Shown: positions 17,802 to 26,975 of the stretch, piece by piece | Layout of the letters: every line of letters starts with the position of its first letter | How positions within the stretch are numbered: the first letter of the stretch is position 1 | From: Croceicoccus bisphenolivorans | GTDB lineage: Bacteria > Pseudomonadota > Alphaproteobacteria > Sphingomonadales > Sphingomonadaceae | Reading direction: 5' to 3' | DNA: 64,000 nucleotides | NCBI RefSeq assembly: GCF_001634625.1 | Contig: NZ_LRSE01000014.1 | Location: 1-64,000, forward strand | Made by a program: the position numbers and the translations under genes | The notes under the pieces: model-generated | The model's input: only the letters and a program-made list of their open reading frames with translations | Told to the model about the DNA's origin: nothing | Databases searched by the model: none

Positions 17802-18599
17802 ATGTCTCTCGGGGCCAAGGTTGCCGCCAATCTGCCATATCTCCGCCGCTACGCTCGTGCGCTTTCGGGTTCGCAAAGCACGGGCGATGCATTCGTCCGC
17901 GCCACGCTTGAAGCTGTGCTCGCGGATTCTGAGCTGAAGCAATCGCTGGGAGAGGGTGGCCGCGTGCCGCTCTATCGTGCGTTCAATAAGTTGTGGGCCA
18001 GCGCGTTCCTGCAGGTTGCCGACGGCGAATCCGTTCTTGGCGACCACGAGGCTGCGGCGCAGGACCGGCTCAATGCCATCACGCCGATGAACCGGCAGGC
18101 GCTGTTGCTTACCACGCTGGAGGATTTCTCCATCGCGCAGGCCGCCGAGATCATGGACCTTACCGAGGCCGAGGTCGAAAACCTCGTGCAGGAGGCCGTG
18201 TCGGAAATCGATCGCGAATCGACCACGAACGTCCTTATCATTGAGGACGAGCCGCTGATCTCCATGCAACTGGAAGATCTCGTCCGTTCGCTCGGTCACG
18301 ACATCTGCGGTACGGCCGCCACCCGCACGCAGGCGCGCGAAGTGATTGACGAAAACATGCCCGGCCTGGTGCTGGCCGATATCCAGCTTGCCGACGGCAG
18401 CTCGGGGCTCGATGCCGTGGACGACATCCTCGAAATCGCGTCGGTGCCGGTCATCTTCATCACCGCTTATCCCGAACGCCTGCTGACGGGCGACCGGCCG
18501 GAGCCGACCTACCTCGTCACCAAGCCGTTCCAGGAATCGACCGTACGCGCCGCTATCAGTCAGGCGCTCTTCTTCGGGTCCAGCCGTCCGCTGCCCTGA
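17802..18599 (+). CDS. phyR: General stress response regulator PhyR (sigma-like anti-anti-sigma factor)
   Basis: A 265-residue protein with a sigma-factor-like N-terminal domain (residues 1-125, PYLRRYARALSGSQSTGDAF to ITPMNRQALLLTTLEDFSIA) fused to a receiver domain (from TNVLIIEDEPLISMQLEDLV). The phospho-accepting Asp is in LVLADIQLADG, and the conserved Lys in VTKPF. When phosphorylated, PhyR exposes its sigma-like domain, binds NepR and frees EcfG. ATG 17802 has a GGGAAGGG ribosome-binding site. The kinase gene, nepR and ecfG follow within 3 kb, the usual sphingomonad cassette. An EcfG-type promoter lies upstream. Confidence 0.96.
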   Translation: MSLGAKVAANLPYLRRYARALSGSQSTGDAFVRATLEAVLADSELKQSLGEGGRVPLYRAFNKLWASAFLQVADGESVLGDHEAAAQDRLNAITPMNRQALLLTTLEDFSIAQAAEIMDLTEAEVENLVQEAVSEIDRESTTNVLIIEDEPLISMQLEDLVRSLGHDICGTAATRTQAREVIDENMPGLVLADIQLADGSSGLDAVDDILEIASVPVIFITAYPERLLTGDRPEPTYLVTKPFQESTVRAAISQALFFGSSRPLP

Positions 18600-18715
18600 A
18601 TTCGGTCCCATTCGTCGCGGCTTGGCCCGTCACTCGTGAACGAGTGGCGGGCCTTGTCGTATGGGAAACTATAAGGGGGCGCTATAAACGGCGTTCGCTC
18701 ACCGCGTGCCGGCGA

Positions 18716-20446
18716 TCAGCTATCGGTAGCAGCCGCGTTGCGCGCGCGGATCATGAATTCGCTTCGCGTGCGCACAGGGATCAGCATCGTGCAGCGAACG
18801 CCGCCCGGCTCGAACACAAGATCGACCGGATTGCGCAGTTCGTGGGCGACAATCTTCTCGATAAGTTCGGTGCCGAAACCGCGGGGGCGATCCGGCGACA
18901 CAGTGGGACCACCGCTTTCGCGCCAGCGCACCCGGACGAGTTCTTCCGATACAAGATCCCATTCGATCTCCACGCGACCTTGCGGAACGCTGAGCGCGCC
19001 GAACTTCGCCGCGTTCGTGGCCAGTTCGTGGATGGCAAGGCCAAGCGACAGGGCGTCGTTCGGGGCGAGTTCGACTAACGGCCCATCCATGTCCACGGTA
19101 GCATCTCGGCCCAGCGCATAGGGGGCGACTTCGACTTCCACGACCGACCGGACCGGGGTCGTCCCCCATTCCGATTGCGTCAGCAAGTCGTGCGTTGCCG
19201 ATAGCGCTCTGATTCGCCCATCCAGCGAATTCGAAAAAGTCTCGATATCTGTCGCCCGGCGGCGGGTGAGTGAAATGATCGACAGGACATTCGCCAGCGT
19301 GTTCTTGACGCGATGATTGAGTTCGCGAGTCAGCGAATTTCGGATCGCCGCCTGTTCTTCGAGGATGCCGATCACTTGCCGCGCTTCTGCGGCCTGCCGC
19401 GTCAGCAGCCATGCGATGGCAAGTGCAAGGCTGGCCACGACGAGACCGGCGAGCAGCGTGATAACGGCCACTTCGCTCAAAAGCGATGTCCTGATCGATT
19501 CGACGCGCATCGTCCATTCGCGGTTGCCGATGTTGATGCGGCGAACCAGAACTGCGCCGCCGGTCTCTCCGACGCTGATTTCGGCAAGCATGTTGTCCGG
19601 CTCAACTGCCCCGTCGAACAACTGGATATGCGCACGGTATGGCAGTTCCCCCTCAATCGCGGACCCAAGGAAATCCTGTGCGTTGAAGGGGCTGTAGACA
19701 TAGCCTTTCAGGCTGCGCGCGCCACTGCGGTCGATCGCAAACACCGGCATGTAGGTAAGGAAGCCGGACATTTCGCTGCCGTCGATTTCCTGTACCAGCA
19801 CGACCCGGCCAGACGTTGTCGGGCGCGAAAGTTTTTCAGCCTCCAGCATGGCGTCGCGGCGGGTAGGTTCGGAAAACATGTTGAACCCCAATGCGCGCCG
19901 GTTCCGTTCGGTCAAAGGCTGCAGGTAGGTGACGGGAACGGCATAGGCCTGGTCTGGCCGGGGCAGGGGGTGGACGGAGAAATTATCCTGCCCGGCTTCG
20001 CGCTGCGCGGTTTCGAATTGCGGAATGTCGCTGCTGTCGACGCGCGGGGCCCATCCGATGCCTTCGGCCCCGCGAAAGTTGGCGTCGAGCCGCAGCTGGC
20101 CGACGAAAGTCTGGAACAGGGCCGGGGAGATATCCGGCTGCGTGGCGATCAATGCCGCGCCTGAGCGCAAGTAAGCGGCATTGGCGTTGGCCCGCCGTTC
20201 CAGTGCCGATCCGGCGGCAGTGGCGATCTGGGCCAGTTCGTTACGCCGTGCTTCACGCTGCGATTTCTCGATTGCCCAGACACCGGTTGCGGTCAGCGCT
20301 GCGATAGCAACGAAGATGCCGATCGGCAGGGCGCGGGGATAGCGTGCGAAATAACGCAGCACGCGCCCCAGTCTCGGGTCGGCGCGCCGTCCGCGCCGCT
20401 CCTTCAGTTGGGCTTCCCTGCCAGCCGGTGTGTCGGTTCTGTTCAC
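18716..20446 (-). CDS. CHASE-domain HWE/HisKA_2 histidine kinase (probable PhyR kinase)
   Basis: A 576-residue membrane kinase from GTG 20446, preceded by a G-rich ribosome-binding site; the open frame extends further upstream but with low plausibility. A first membrane helix (ALPIGIFVAIAALTATGVWAI) is followed by a periplasmic CHASE sensor domain (about residues 75-330, with LRLDANFRGAEGIGWAPRVD) and a second helix (VAVITLLAGLVVASLALAIA). The dimerisation box has the phospho-accepting His in RELNHRVKNTLANVLS, typical of HisKA_2/HWE kinases that feed PhyR. The ATPase domain shows IHELATNAAKFGALS and GFGTELIEKIV. Its position between phyR and nepR-ecfG matches the PhyK/PhyT-type kinase of the stress module. 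The signal is unknown. Confidence 0.88.
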   Translation of the reverse strand: MNRTDTPAGREAQLKERRGRRADPRLGRVLRYFARYPRALPIGIFVAIAALTATGVWAIEKSQREARRNELAQIATAAGSALERRANANAAYLRSGAALIATQPDISPALFQTFVGQLRLDANFRGAEGIGWAPRVDSSDIPQFETAQREAGQDNFSVHPLPRPDQAYAVPVTYLQPLTERNRRALGFNMFSEPTRRDAMLEAEKLSRPTTSGRVVLVQEIDGSEMSGFLTYMPVFAIDRSGARSLKGYVYSPFNAQDFLGSAIEGELPYRAHIQLFDGAVEPDNMLAEISVGETGGAVLVRRINIGNREWTMRVESIRTSLLSEVAVITLLAGLVVASLALAIAWLLTRQAAEARQVIGILEEQAAIRNSLTRELNHRVKNTLANVLSIISLTRRRATDIETFSNSLDGRIRALSATHDLLTQSEWGTTPVRSVVEVEVAPYALGRDATVDMDGPLVELAPNDALSLGLAIHELATNAAKFGALSVPQGRVEIEWDLVSEELVRVRWRESGGPTVSPDRPRGFGTELIEKIVAHELRNPVDLVFEPGGVRCTMLIPVRTRSEFMIRARNAAATDS

Positions 20447-20558
20447 GCCCCGCCCCTGCTCATCAACCTGTTTGTGCGTCCGCAAGCGATCGGGACGGAT
20501 CGGAATGGCTGGAGGCAAAGTGCAAAATGATGCTCGTTCGTAATATCTGCTAACGCCG

Positions 20559-20585
20559 GGAACCATCCGTGGCGCGTTTCGTTCC
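20559..20585. promoter_or_regulatory. EcfG-type promoter of nepR-ecfG, with overlapping mirror-image element
   Basis: On the plus strand GGAAC (20559-20563), 16 bases, CGTT (20580-20583) is a full consensus match, 115 bases before nepR. On the minus strand GGAAC (20585-20581), 16 bases, GGTT (20564-20561) overlaps it with one mismatch and points to the kinase gene. Confidence 0.72.
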
Positions 20586-20697
20586 CTTCTTCGTGCAAGG
20601 TATTATTTTCAAGCGCCAGCGTGCTCTTGCCGCGGGACCGGCAAACGAGACGATTGGCTGGCAAGGGGTCGCGGTGCTCGCATCGGCTGATAGGCGA

Positions 20698-20862
20698 ATG
20701 AGGGACGTGAAGAAAAAAGACGAAGATACGCAGCGCCCGAAGAAAACGGGCAAGCGCCCTGAATGGGCGGCCGGCCTCCGGCAACTTTACGATTCGGTCG
20801 TCGAGGAGCCTTTGCCCGACAGCTTCAGTGACCTTCTCTCGAAGCTCGATTCGGACGACTGA
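20698..20862 (+). CDS. nepR: Anti-sigma factor NepR
   Basis: A 54-residue protein, MRDVKKKDEDTQRPKKTG to the end, too small to stand out in a length-filtered gene list. The core LRQLYDSVVEEPLPDSFSDL plus LSKLD is the NepR signature, which forms two helices that clasp EcfG or the sigma-like domain of PhyR. The N-terminal tail is basic and probably disordered. It overlaps ecfG by one base (TGATG), so the anti-sigma and sigma factors are co-translated. The longer upstream frame (from 20569) runs through the promoter and is rejected. It keeps EcfG inactive without stress. Confidence 0.93.
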   Translation: MRDVKKKDEDTQRPKKTGKRPEWAAGLRQLYDSVVEEPLPDSFSDLLSKLDSDD

Positions 20863-21503
20863 TGACCGCGAGCACCCAGCGCAGGGACGATGCGCCCGCC
20901 GCCACGGCGTCTGACGAGGCTGTGCGCAACCATGATTTCAAGAAAGAGCTGACCGACGTCATTCCGCATCTGCGCGCCTTTGCGCGCGGCCTGTGCGGGC
21001 GGCCGGATCTGGCCGACGATCTGGTGCAGGAAGCGTTGATGAAGGCATGGGCAGCACAGGAGCGCTTCCAGCCCGGAACGTCGATGCGCGCCTGGACTTT
21101 CGTGATCCTGCGCAACGCATATCTTACCGATATGCGCCGCAACCGCTTCCGCGCTGACTACGACGAGACGGTGGCGGAACGTATCCTGACGGCTCCCGCA
21201 TCGCAGGAAGGGCCGCTGCACTTGTCTGACATGCACCGCGCCCTGCTGACCCTTCCGCCGGAACGGCGCGAGGCGTTGTTGCTCGTCGGTGCCGGTGGCT
21301 TCAGTTACGAGGAAGCGGCCGAAATCTGCGGCTGTGCGGTCGGCACGATCAAAAGCCGCGTGGGCCGCGCCCGCGCCGCTCTTTCCTCGATGCTGGAAGA
21401 TGGCGATATCCCGCAACGTTCGGTAGAAGACGTGCAGGCCCATGGTGCAATCATGGGTGAACTGGACGATATGGCGGAGCCGCAGCTCAATACCGGGCGA
21501 TAG
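20862..21503 (+). CDS. ecfG: General stress ECF sigma factor EcfG
   Basis: A 213-residue ECF15-type sigma factor. Region 2 is FARGLCGRPDLADDLVQEAL followed by MKAWAAQERFQPGTSMRAWT and the -10 recognition helix FVILRNAYLTDMRRNRFRADYD (in part). Region 4 is LLTLPPERREALLLVGAGGF followed by SYEEAAEICGCAVGTIKSRV and GRARAAL. It directs transcription from GGAAC-N16/17-CGTT promoters, several of which occur in this window. It is controlled by partner switching with NepR and PhyR. The downstream AI-2E gene begins 28 bases later and may be on the same transcript. Confidence 0.95.
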   Translation: MTASTQRRDDAPAATASDEAVRNHDFKKELTDVIPHLRAFARGLCGRPDLADDLVQEALMKAWAAQERFQPGTSMRAWTFVILRNAYLTDMRRNRFRADYDETVAERILTAPASQEGPLHLSDMHRALLTLPPERREALLLVGAGGFSYEEAAEICGCAVGTIKSRVGRARAALSSMLEDGDIPQRSVEDVQAHGAIMGELDDMAEPQLNTGR

Positions 21504-21530
21504 GCGCAGGGCCAAAAGGGGCGCAGCGTC

Positions 21531-22733
21531 GTGGACGACGAAGAGGGGCAGACAGAACACCGACCAGAGCTGGCGGAAAGCCGGCTTGAACGCCTGACCG
21601 GTGATGCATCCGCGCCGCCGGCGGGCAAGCCCGGATTTGCCGATCTCGACATGGGGCGGCTGGCATCGGCCCTTTTGCTGATGATCGGCATCGGCCTGTT
21701 CCTTGCCCTGCCGTTTGTCCTCTCGATCGGTTCGATCGTCTTCCTGCCACTTGTTACAGCACTGGTGCTTACGATCATCCTGTCGCCTCTGGCCGATTGG
21801 CTGGGGCGGTCCGGGATGCCCAATATCCTCGCCTCGTTCCTGTCCATGATCGTCTTCATCGGCGTGGTGGTTCTGGCCGTCGCGGCGATCGTTCAGCCCG
21901 CCGTGGTCATGTTCGACCGCGTTCCCGAAATGGTATCCTCCATCAACACGACTTTCGGCCAGCTGCGCGGGCAGTTCGACTGGCTGAACGACCTCAATCG
22001 CCAGTTCGCGCAGCTTGCAGGTCAGAAGGAGGGGCGCGAAGTCATCGTCGCCACACCCTCGGTCGTTGAGCGGGTCGCGCTGGCGACACCGACTTTCGTG
22101 CTGGAAACCCTGCTTACCCTGCTGATGGCATTCTTCATGATAGAGGCGCGGGTGCGCATGCGTCGCCGCCTCTTGCTGGAGCGGGCTGAATTCGGCGCCT
22201 CGCTACGCGCCGCCCGCGCTTTGCGCGAAGTGCAGGACAGGGTGGCGAGCTACATCCTCACCGTCGGCCTCATCAACCTTGGCGTCGGGATCTTCGCCGC
22301 GCTAGGGGCATGGGCGCTTGGCATGGACGCGCCGATCATGTGGGGCGGGCTGGCCGCGATCCTCAATTTCCTGCCTTACCTCGGCCCGCTGGCGATGACG
22401 GCGATCCTTGTCCTTGTCGGGCTGGGCGGTGCGGAATCGATTGTCGTCGGCCTGATTCCCGCCGCAGCCTATCTCGCACTTCACGCGGTAGAGGCGAATG
22501 CCGTGACCCCTGCGATCCTGGGGGCACGCTTCACCGTCAATCCGGTCCTGATCCTGCTGGCCATCAGCTATTTCACATGGATCTGGGGCGTGCTCGGCGC
22601 GGTACTCTCGATGCCGATCCTGATCACCCTGCTCGCCCTGTTCGAGCATCTGGGCCATCCGAACATCATCGGCTTCCTGTTCGGGGAACCCCTGTTCCTG
22701 CCACGGGATGGCCACGACGAAGCGCACGCCTGA
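21531..22733 (+). CDS. AI-2E family transporter (PerM-like)
   Basis: A 400-residue polytopic membrane protein starting with GTG 21531. It has a cytoplasmic Pro/Gly-rich N-terminus, then hydrophobic helices (SALLLMIGIGLFLALPFVLS; LVTALVLTIILSPLADWLG) and the family's C-terminal block ILNFLPYLGPLAMTAILVLV followed by YFTWIWGVLGAVLSMP. Members include the autoinducer-2 exporter TqsA and Na+/H+ antiporters, so the substrate is not certain. The gene lies 28 bases behind ecfG, an arrangement that may put it under stress control. The downstream hairpin ends transcription. Confidence 0.85.
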   Translation: MDDEEGQTEHRPELAESRLERLTGDASAPPAGKPGFADLDMGRLASALLLMIGIGLFLALPFVLSIGSIVFLPLVTALVLTIILSPLADWLGRSGMPNILASFLSMIVFIGVVVLAVAAIVQPAVVMFDRVPEMVSSINTTFGQLRGQFDWLNDLNRQFAQLAGQKEGREVIVATPSVVERVALATPTFVLETLLTLLMAFFMIEARVRMRRRLLLERAEFGASLRAARALREVQDRVASYILTVGLINLGVGIFAALGAWALGMDAPIMWGGLAAILNFLPYLGPLAMTAILVLVGLGGAESIVVGLIPAAAYLALHAVEANAVTPAILGARFTVNPVLILLAISYFTWIWGVLGAVLSMPILITLLALFEHLGHPNIIGFLFGEPLFLPRDGHDEAHA

Positions 22734-22740
22734 ATACGAA

Positions 22741-22768
22741 AAGGGCCGGGAATCGCTTCCCGGCCCTT
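22741..22768. terminator. Bidirectional terminator between AI-2E transporter and sodB
   Basis: AAGGGCCGGGAA (22741-22752) pairs with TTCCCGGCCCTT (22757-22768) around loop TCGC, with T-rich continuation on the plus strand and on the minus strand. Confidence 0.88.
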
Positions 22769-22790
22769 TCGTCTTGTCTATCCTTCGCGA

Positions 22791-23411
22791 TCAGGCGGAG
22801 GGGTACGACCAGATCGAGCCGCGGGCAAAGTTCTCTGCGGCGAAATCCCAGTTGATGTGGCCGGTCGCGACTGCCTTCAGATAGTCGGGGCGCACGTTCT
22901 TGTGATCGAGGTAGTAGGCGTGTTCCCACACGTCGAGCGTGAGGAGCGGGTTCTTGCCGCCAATGGCGAGCGTGCCCGCATCGTGCGTTTCCTCGATCGA
23001 CAGCTTGCCGTCCGCGTCAGCGGCCAGCCAGACCCAGCCCGATGCGAAGTGACCGGCGCCTGCGGTCTGCAGCTTTTCGACGAGCGCATCGACCGAGCCG
23101 AAAGCAGCTTCGATCGCTGCCTTCAGGTCGCCCGAGGGGCCTTCGCTCGAAGGAGCCATCGAGTGCCAGTAGAATGCGTGGTTCCAGCTCTGCGCCGAAT
23201 TGTTGAACAGGCCGGCATTGCCGGTTTCGTCAGCCTTGGCGATGATGGATTCGAGCGACGCATCGGCAAGGTCGGTGCCTTCGATGGCGGCGTTGGTCTT
23301 GTCGACGTAGGCCTTGTGATGCTTGCCGTGGTGGGTCTTCAGCGTTTCCGAACCGATCGCCGGGCTCAGCGCATCGTGGGCATAGGGCAGGTCGGGAAAG
23401 GCAATGGCCAT
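22791..23411 (-). CDS. sodB: Iron/manganese superoxide dismutase
   Basis: A 206-residue SOD starting MAIAFPDLPYAHDALSPAIG; the ATG at 23414 directly before it is too close to the AAGGAG ribosome-binding site. Metal ligands are visible: His in THHGKHHKAYVDK, His in AQSWNHAFYWHSM, and Asp and His in LTLDVWEHAYYLDHKN. The WNHAFYWHSM and GSGWVWL-type sequences suit the Fe-SOD subgroup. It converts superoxide to hydrogen peroxide and oxygen in the cytoplasm. It is convergent with the AI-2E gene. Confidence 0.96.
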   Translation of the reverse strand: MAIAFPDLPYAHDALSPAIGSETLKTHHGKHHKAYVDKTNAAIEGTDLADASLESIIAKADETGNAGLFNNSAQSWNHAFYWHSMAPSSEGPSGDLKAAIEAAFGSVDALVEKLQTAGAGHFASGWVWLAADADGKLSIEETHDAGTLAIGGKNPLLTLDVWEHAYYLDHKNVRPDYLKAVATGHINWDFAAENFARGSIWSYPSA

Positions 23412-23619
23412 CATTTAACTCCTTGGACGGTCTAGGTTCGTTGTCTCGCGTTCATATGTGTCAACGGATCTGTGAGGTTCAAGTTGCGGTTTCGAGTATA
23501 TTTCGGGTCCGATCGTGCTTCATTCGCCTTCACCTGCAAGGAAGGCAGTGCCATGACGGGCCGGTATCGCTATTGCGCGCACGAAGCGGGCATTTGCCCA
23601 AACGAGAAGAGGACGTGAC

Positions 23620-24957
23620 TTGGGACGCAAGTATTTCGGCACCGACGGGATCAGGGGGCGCACCAATTCCGGCAACATGACCGCGACGATGGCGATGAAG
23701 GTCGGCCAGGCGGCGGGCACGTATTTCCTGCGTGGCGGGCACAAACACCGCGTGGTGATCGGCAAGGACACCCGCCTGTCGGGCTACATGATGGAAAGCG
23801 CGATGGTGGCCGGTTTCACCAGCGTGGGGATGGACGTGGTCCTGCTGGGCCCGATGCCGACGCCCGCCGTGGCATTGCTGGCCCGTTCGATGCGCGCCGA
23901 CCTCGGCGTGATGATCTCGGCCAGCCACAATCCGTTTGAGGATAACGGCATCAAGCTGTTCGGCCCCGACGGATTCAAGCTTTCGGACGAAGACGAGCTG
24001 GCGGTCGAGATGATGATCGATCAGGAACAGCTGCTCGTCCCGCCGCAGGATATCGGCCGCGCCCGCCGCATCGATGACGCGCGCGGGCGTTATATCCACG
24101 CGGTGAAGGCGTCGCTGCCCAATTCGATCAGGCTCGATGGCCTGAAGATCGTGATCGATTGCGCCAACGGTGCGGCTTATGACGTGACGCCGCCCGCCTT
24201 TTGGGAACTGGGCGCGGAAGTCATCGCGATGGGTGTTTCGCCCGACGGGCTCAACATTAACCGTGACGTCGGCTCGACCGCGGTGGACGCGATCAAGCAG
24301 CGCGTCGTGGATGAAGGGGCGGATATCGGCATAGCCCTTGACGGCGATGCGGACCGCCTCATCGTCGTGGATGAAAAAGGCAAGACCGTCGACGGGGACC
24401 AGATCATGGCGCTGATCGGCCGCGACTGGAACCGGCAGGGCCGACTGAGGGGCGGCGGCGTGGTGGCGACGGTGATGAGCAACCTCGGCCTTGAACGCTT
24501 TCTTGAAGGCGAAGGGCTGAGCCTTGTGCGCACGGCAGTTGGCGACCGTTACGTGCTGGAGGCAATGCGCGCGGGCGATTTCAACGTCGGCGGAGAGCAA
24601 TCGGGCCACATGATCCTGCTCGACCATGCGACCACCGGCGACGGCACTGTCGCGGCGCTGCAAGTGCTGGCCGCGCTGGTGCAATCGGGCAAGAAGGCGA
24701 GCGAACTGCTTCACCTGTTCGATCCGGTGCCGCAGATCCTGAAGAACGTGCGCTTCTCCGGCAATCCGCTGGAAACGCCGCAAGTGAAGGATGCGATCGC
24801 GAACGGCGAAGGCGTGCTGGCAGGCAAGGGCCGCGTCGTGATCCGTAAGTCGGGCACCGAGCCGGTCGTGCGCGTCATGGCCGAAGGCGACGATGCAGGT
24901 GAGGTCGAACAGGTGGTCGACGCGATCTGCAGCGCGGTGAAGGAGGCGAGTTCCTGA
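23620..24957 (+). CDS. glmM: Phosphoglucosamine mutase
   Basis: A 445-residue enzyme that converts glucosamine-6-phosphate to glucosamine-1-phosphate for UDP-GlcNAc, the precursor of peptidoglycan and lipid A. The start codon is TTG 23620, with [13 protein letters not shown] directly behind it and an AGAGGA ribosome-binding site 8 bases before. The catalytic phosphoserine is in [15 protein letters not shown], the metal-binding loop is ALDGDADRL, the sugar-binding loop GGEQSGHM, and the phosphate-binding site [12 protein letters not shown]. It overlaps the next gene by one base, so it heads a three-gene operon. Confidence 0.96.
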   Translation: MGRKYFGTDGIRGRTNSGNMTATMAMKVGQAAGTYFLRGGHKHRVVIGKDTRLSGYMMESAMVAGFTSVGMDVVLLGPMPTPAVALLARSMRADLGVMISASHNPFEDNGIKLFGPDGFKLSDEDELAVEMMIDQEQLLVPPQDIGRARRIDDARGRYIHAVKASLPNSIRLDGLKIVIDCANGAAYDVTPPAFWELGAEVIAMGVSPDGLNINRDVGSTAVDAIKQRVVDEGADIGIALDGDADRLIVVDEKGKTVDGDQIMALIGRDWNRQGRLRGGGVVATVMSNLGLERFLEGEGLSLVRTAVGDRYVLEAMRAGDFNVGGEQSGHMILLDHATTGDGTVAALQVLAALVQSGKKASELLHLFDPVPQILKNVRFSGNPLETPQVKDAIANGEGVLAGKGRVVIRKSGTEPVVRVMAEGDDAGEVEQVVDAICSAVKEASS

Positions 24958-25157
24958 TGCTGGAAATGCGTCCCCGCTGCGAACGCTGTGATACAGACCT
25001 TCCGGCCGAGGCACCGGGCGCGTTCATCTGCAGCTTCGAATGCACCTATTGCGCCGAATGTGCGGAGGAACTGGACGATCTTTGCCCCAATTGCGGCGGC
25101 GAGCTGGTGGATCGGCCAACCCGGTCCAAAGCCGCGCAGGCGAAAGCGAAGAAGTGA
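24957..25157 (+). CDS. DUF1272 zinc-ribbon protein
   Basis: A 66-residue protein with eight cysteines in CxxC-type pairs: RCERCDTDL, CSFECTYCAECAEELDDLC, and CPNCGGEL. The pattern suggests two small zinc-binding knuckles. The C-terminus is basic (SKAAQAKAKK). The family (DUF1272) has no known function. It overlaps glmM by one base and thiD by one base (TGATG at both junctions), so its translation is coupled to both neighbours. Confidence 0.86.
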   Translation: MLEMRPRCERCDTDLPAEAPGAFICSFECTYCAECAEELDDLCPNCGGELVDRPTRSKAAQAKAKK

Positions 25158-25903
25158 TGCAGCCGCCACGTGTGCTGGTGATTGCCGGTTCCGATTCGTC
25201 CGGCGGGGCCGGCATTCAGGCTGACATCAAGACGATCACGATGCTTGGCGGCTATGCGATGACGGCGATCACTGCGATCACCGCGCAGAACACGCTGGGC
25301 GTGCAGGCGGTGGAAGTGTTGTCGCCCGAAATGGTGGCGGCACAGGCCAGAAGCTGCATCGACGACATCGGCGTGGACGCGGTGAAGATCGGGATGCTGG
25401 GTTCGCCTGCGATCGCCCATGCCGTGGCGGATCTGCTGGAAGGATGCGGCGCTCCGGTGGTGTTCGATCCGGTGATGGTTGCGACCAGCGGATCGGTCCT
25501 TGCCGATGCCGATACGATCGCCGGCTTCGAACGGTTGATGGCGCTGGCGGCGATCACCACGCCGAATGTGCCCGAGATTGCAGCGCTAGACGGGGTTGAG
25601 GGTATGCGTGGGCGCGGCATCAGCTTTCTTGCCAAGGGCGGCGATGCGCCCGGCGAGACAGTGACCGACAGGCTCTATCGGCCCGGTAAGGAAACGTTGG
25701 AATGGTCCGCCCCGCGTATCGATACGCGGCACACGCACGGCACCGGATGCACTACGGCCAGTGCGATTGCGACCGGTCTGGCAGCAGGGCTGGATATCGT
25801 GCCTGCCGTCGAACAGGCCCGCGCCTTCGTGCGCGCCGCGCTTGAGGCCGCGCCCGGTTTCGGTGCCGGACACGGCCCTCTCGGGCATCACGCCTTGCGC
25901 TGA
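25157..25903 (+). CDS. thiD: Hydroxymethylpyrimidine/phosphomethylpyrimidine kinase
   Basis: A 248-residue ribokinase-fold enzyme that phosphorylates HMP and HMP-P in thiamine synthesis. The N-terminus RVLVIAGSDSSGGAGIQADI, the DPVMVATSG segment, the TPNVPEIAALDG segment, the anion hole and the general base in THGTGCTTASAIA are all present. The start at ATG 25157 overlaps the DUF1272 stop; the longer open frame upstream is not used. No thiamine riboswitch is visible, which fits its internal position in the operon. Confidence 0.94.
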   Translation: MQPPRVLVIAGSDSSGGAGIQADIKTITMLGGYAMTAITAITAQNTLGVQAVEVLSPEMVAAQARSCIDDIGVDAVKIGMLGSPAIAHAVADLLEGCGAPVVFDPVMVATSGSVLADADTIAGFERLMALAAITTPNVPEIAALDGVEGMRGRGISFLAKGGDAPGETVTDRLYRPGKETLEWSAPRIDTRHTHGTGCTTASAIATGLAAGLDIVPAVEQARAFVRAALEAAPGFGAGHGPLGHHALR

Positions 25904-25906
25904 ACC

Positions 25907-26854
25907 TCAGGCTATCGCTGCCGCCGGCTTTAGCTTGTAGAACTTCACAATCCGTTCCCACGCTTCGTCGGCGGTATCGACGATGCGGAACAATTTCAGG
26001 TCCTCGTGGCTGATCACACCTTCGTCCGCCAGCGCTTCGAAATTGACGATCTTTTCCCAGAATTCACGTCCGAACAGGAAGATCGGGATCGGCTTCATCT
26101 TGCCGGTCTGGACAAGGGTCAGCGTTTCGAAAAATTCGTCGAACGTGCCGAACCCGCCGGGGAACACCGCGAGCGCGCGGGCGCGCATCAGGAAGTGCAT
26201 CTTGCGCAGCGCGAAATAGTGGAACTGCAGCGACAGGCGCGGTGTCACGTATTCGTTCGGCGCCTGTTCGTGCGGCAGCACGATGTTGAGCCCGACAGAT
26301 TCCGCACCGGCTTCATGTGCGCCGCGATTGGCCGCTTCCATGATAGAGGGGCCGCCGCCGGAGCAGACGACGAACTGGCGCTCGCCATTTTCCACAATGG
26401 CAGCCGCACTGGCCATGTAGGCAAGGCGCCGTGCTTCCTCGTAATACTTCGTCTTGGCGACAAGGCGTTCGATCACCGCCCGCCCGCGCGGATCGCTGTC
26501 GGCCTTGGCCAGCAACTGCTCGGCATGTTCGGGTGAAGGGATACGCGCGGAGCCGTAGATGACGAGCATCGAGCCGACGCCCGCTTCCTCCAGCATCGTC
26601 TCTGCCTTCAGCAGCTCTAGCTGGAAGCGGACGGGGCGCAGGTCGTCGCGCAGCAGGAAATCCGTGTCGCGAAAAGCGAGGCGATAGGCCGGGTGGCTGG
26701 TCTGCGGCGTGTGGGTTGGCGAAGCGTCGGAAAACGCGGCTTCCTGTTCGGCCTTGTAGAACTTGCGCGGGGTCAGGGCGCGGTCGGCGGGTTCGGGCTT
26801 GCCGTGCGGGCCGGGCTTGCCGGGCTCGTGCGGCGGTTCCTTGCGGTCGTTCAT
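25907..26854 (-). CDS. LOG-like TIGR00730 family protein (Rossmann nucleotide-binding)
   Basis: A 315-residue protein with an N-terminal Pro/Gly-rich tail (PPHEPGKPGPHGKPEP) and the LOG domain. The nucleotide motif PGGFGTFDEFFE and the GGGPSIMEAANRGAHEAGAE segment identify the family. LOG enzymes release the base from nucleoside monophosphates (cytokinin riboside phosphate hydrolase in plants and some bacteria); the physiological substrate here is unknown. ATG 26854 has a GGGAGAG ribosome-binding site; two upstream in-frame ATGs are less likely. Convergent with thiD, with three bases between stop codons. Confidence 0.86.
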   Translation of the reverse strand: MNDRKEPPHEPGKPGPHGKPEPADRALTPRKFYKAEQEAAFSDASPTHTPQTSHPAYRLAFRDTDFLLRDDLRPVRFQLELLKAETMLEEAGVGSMLVIYGSARIPSPEHAEQLLAKADSDPRGRAVIERLVAKTKYYEEARRLAYMASAAAIVENGERQFVVCSGGGPSIMEAANRGAHEAGAESVGLNIVLPHEQAPNEYVTPRLSLQFHYFALRKMHFLMRARALAVFPGGFGTFDEFFETLTLVQTGKMKPIPIFLFGREFWEKIVNFEALADEGVISHEDLKLFRIVDTADEAWERIVKFYKLKPAAAIA

Positions 26855-26921
26855 GTCTCTCCCGTCGGGATTGTCTTGCATTGCCTTACAGATAGGTGGC
26901 GCGAAGCGGGATAACAAAGAA

Positions 26922-26952
26922 AAAGGGCGGCACCGTTGCGGCACCGCCCTTT
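26922..26952 (-). terminator. Terminator of the etfBA transcript
   Basis: On the minus strand AAAGGGCGG pairs with CCGCCCTTT, followed by TTCTTT. It lies 24 bases after the etfA stop codon. Confidence 0.85.
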
Positions 26953-26975
26953 CGTGTTGCTATCGCGCAGCCGCG

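Noticed and set aside
25040-25156. A longer N-terminus for ThiD
   Set aside because: The upstream part overlaps the DUF1272 gene in another frame; the ATG at 25157 matches the family start.
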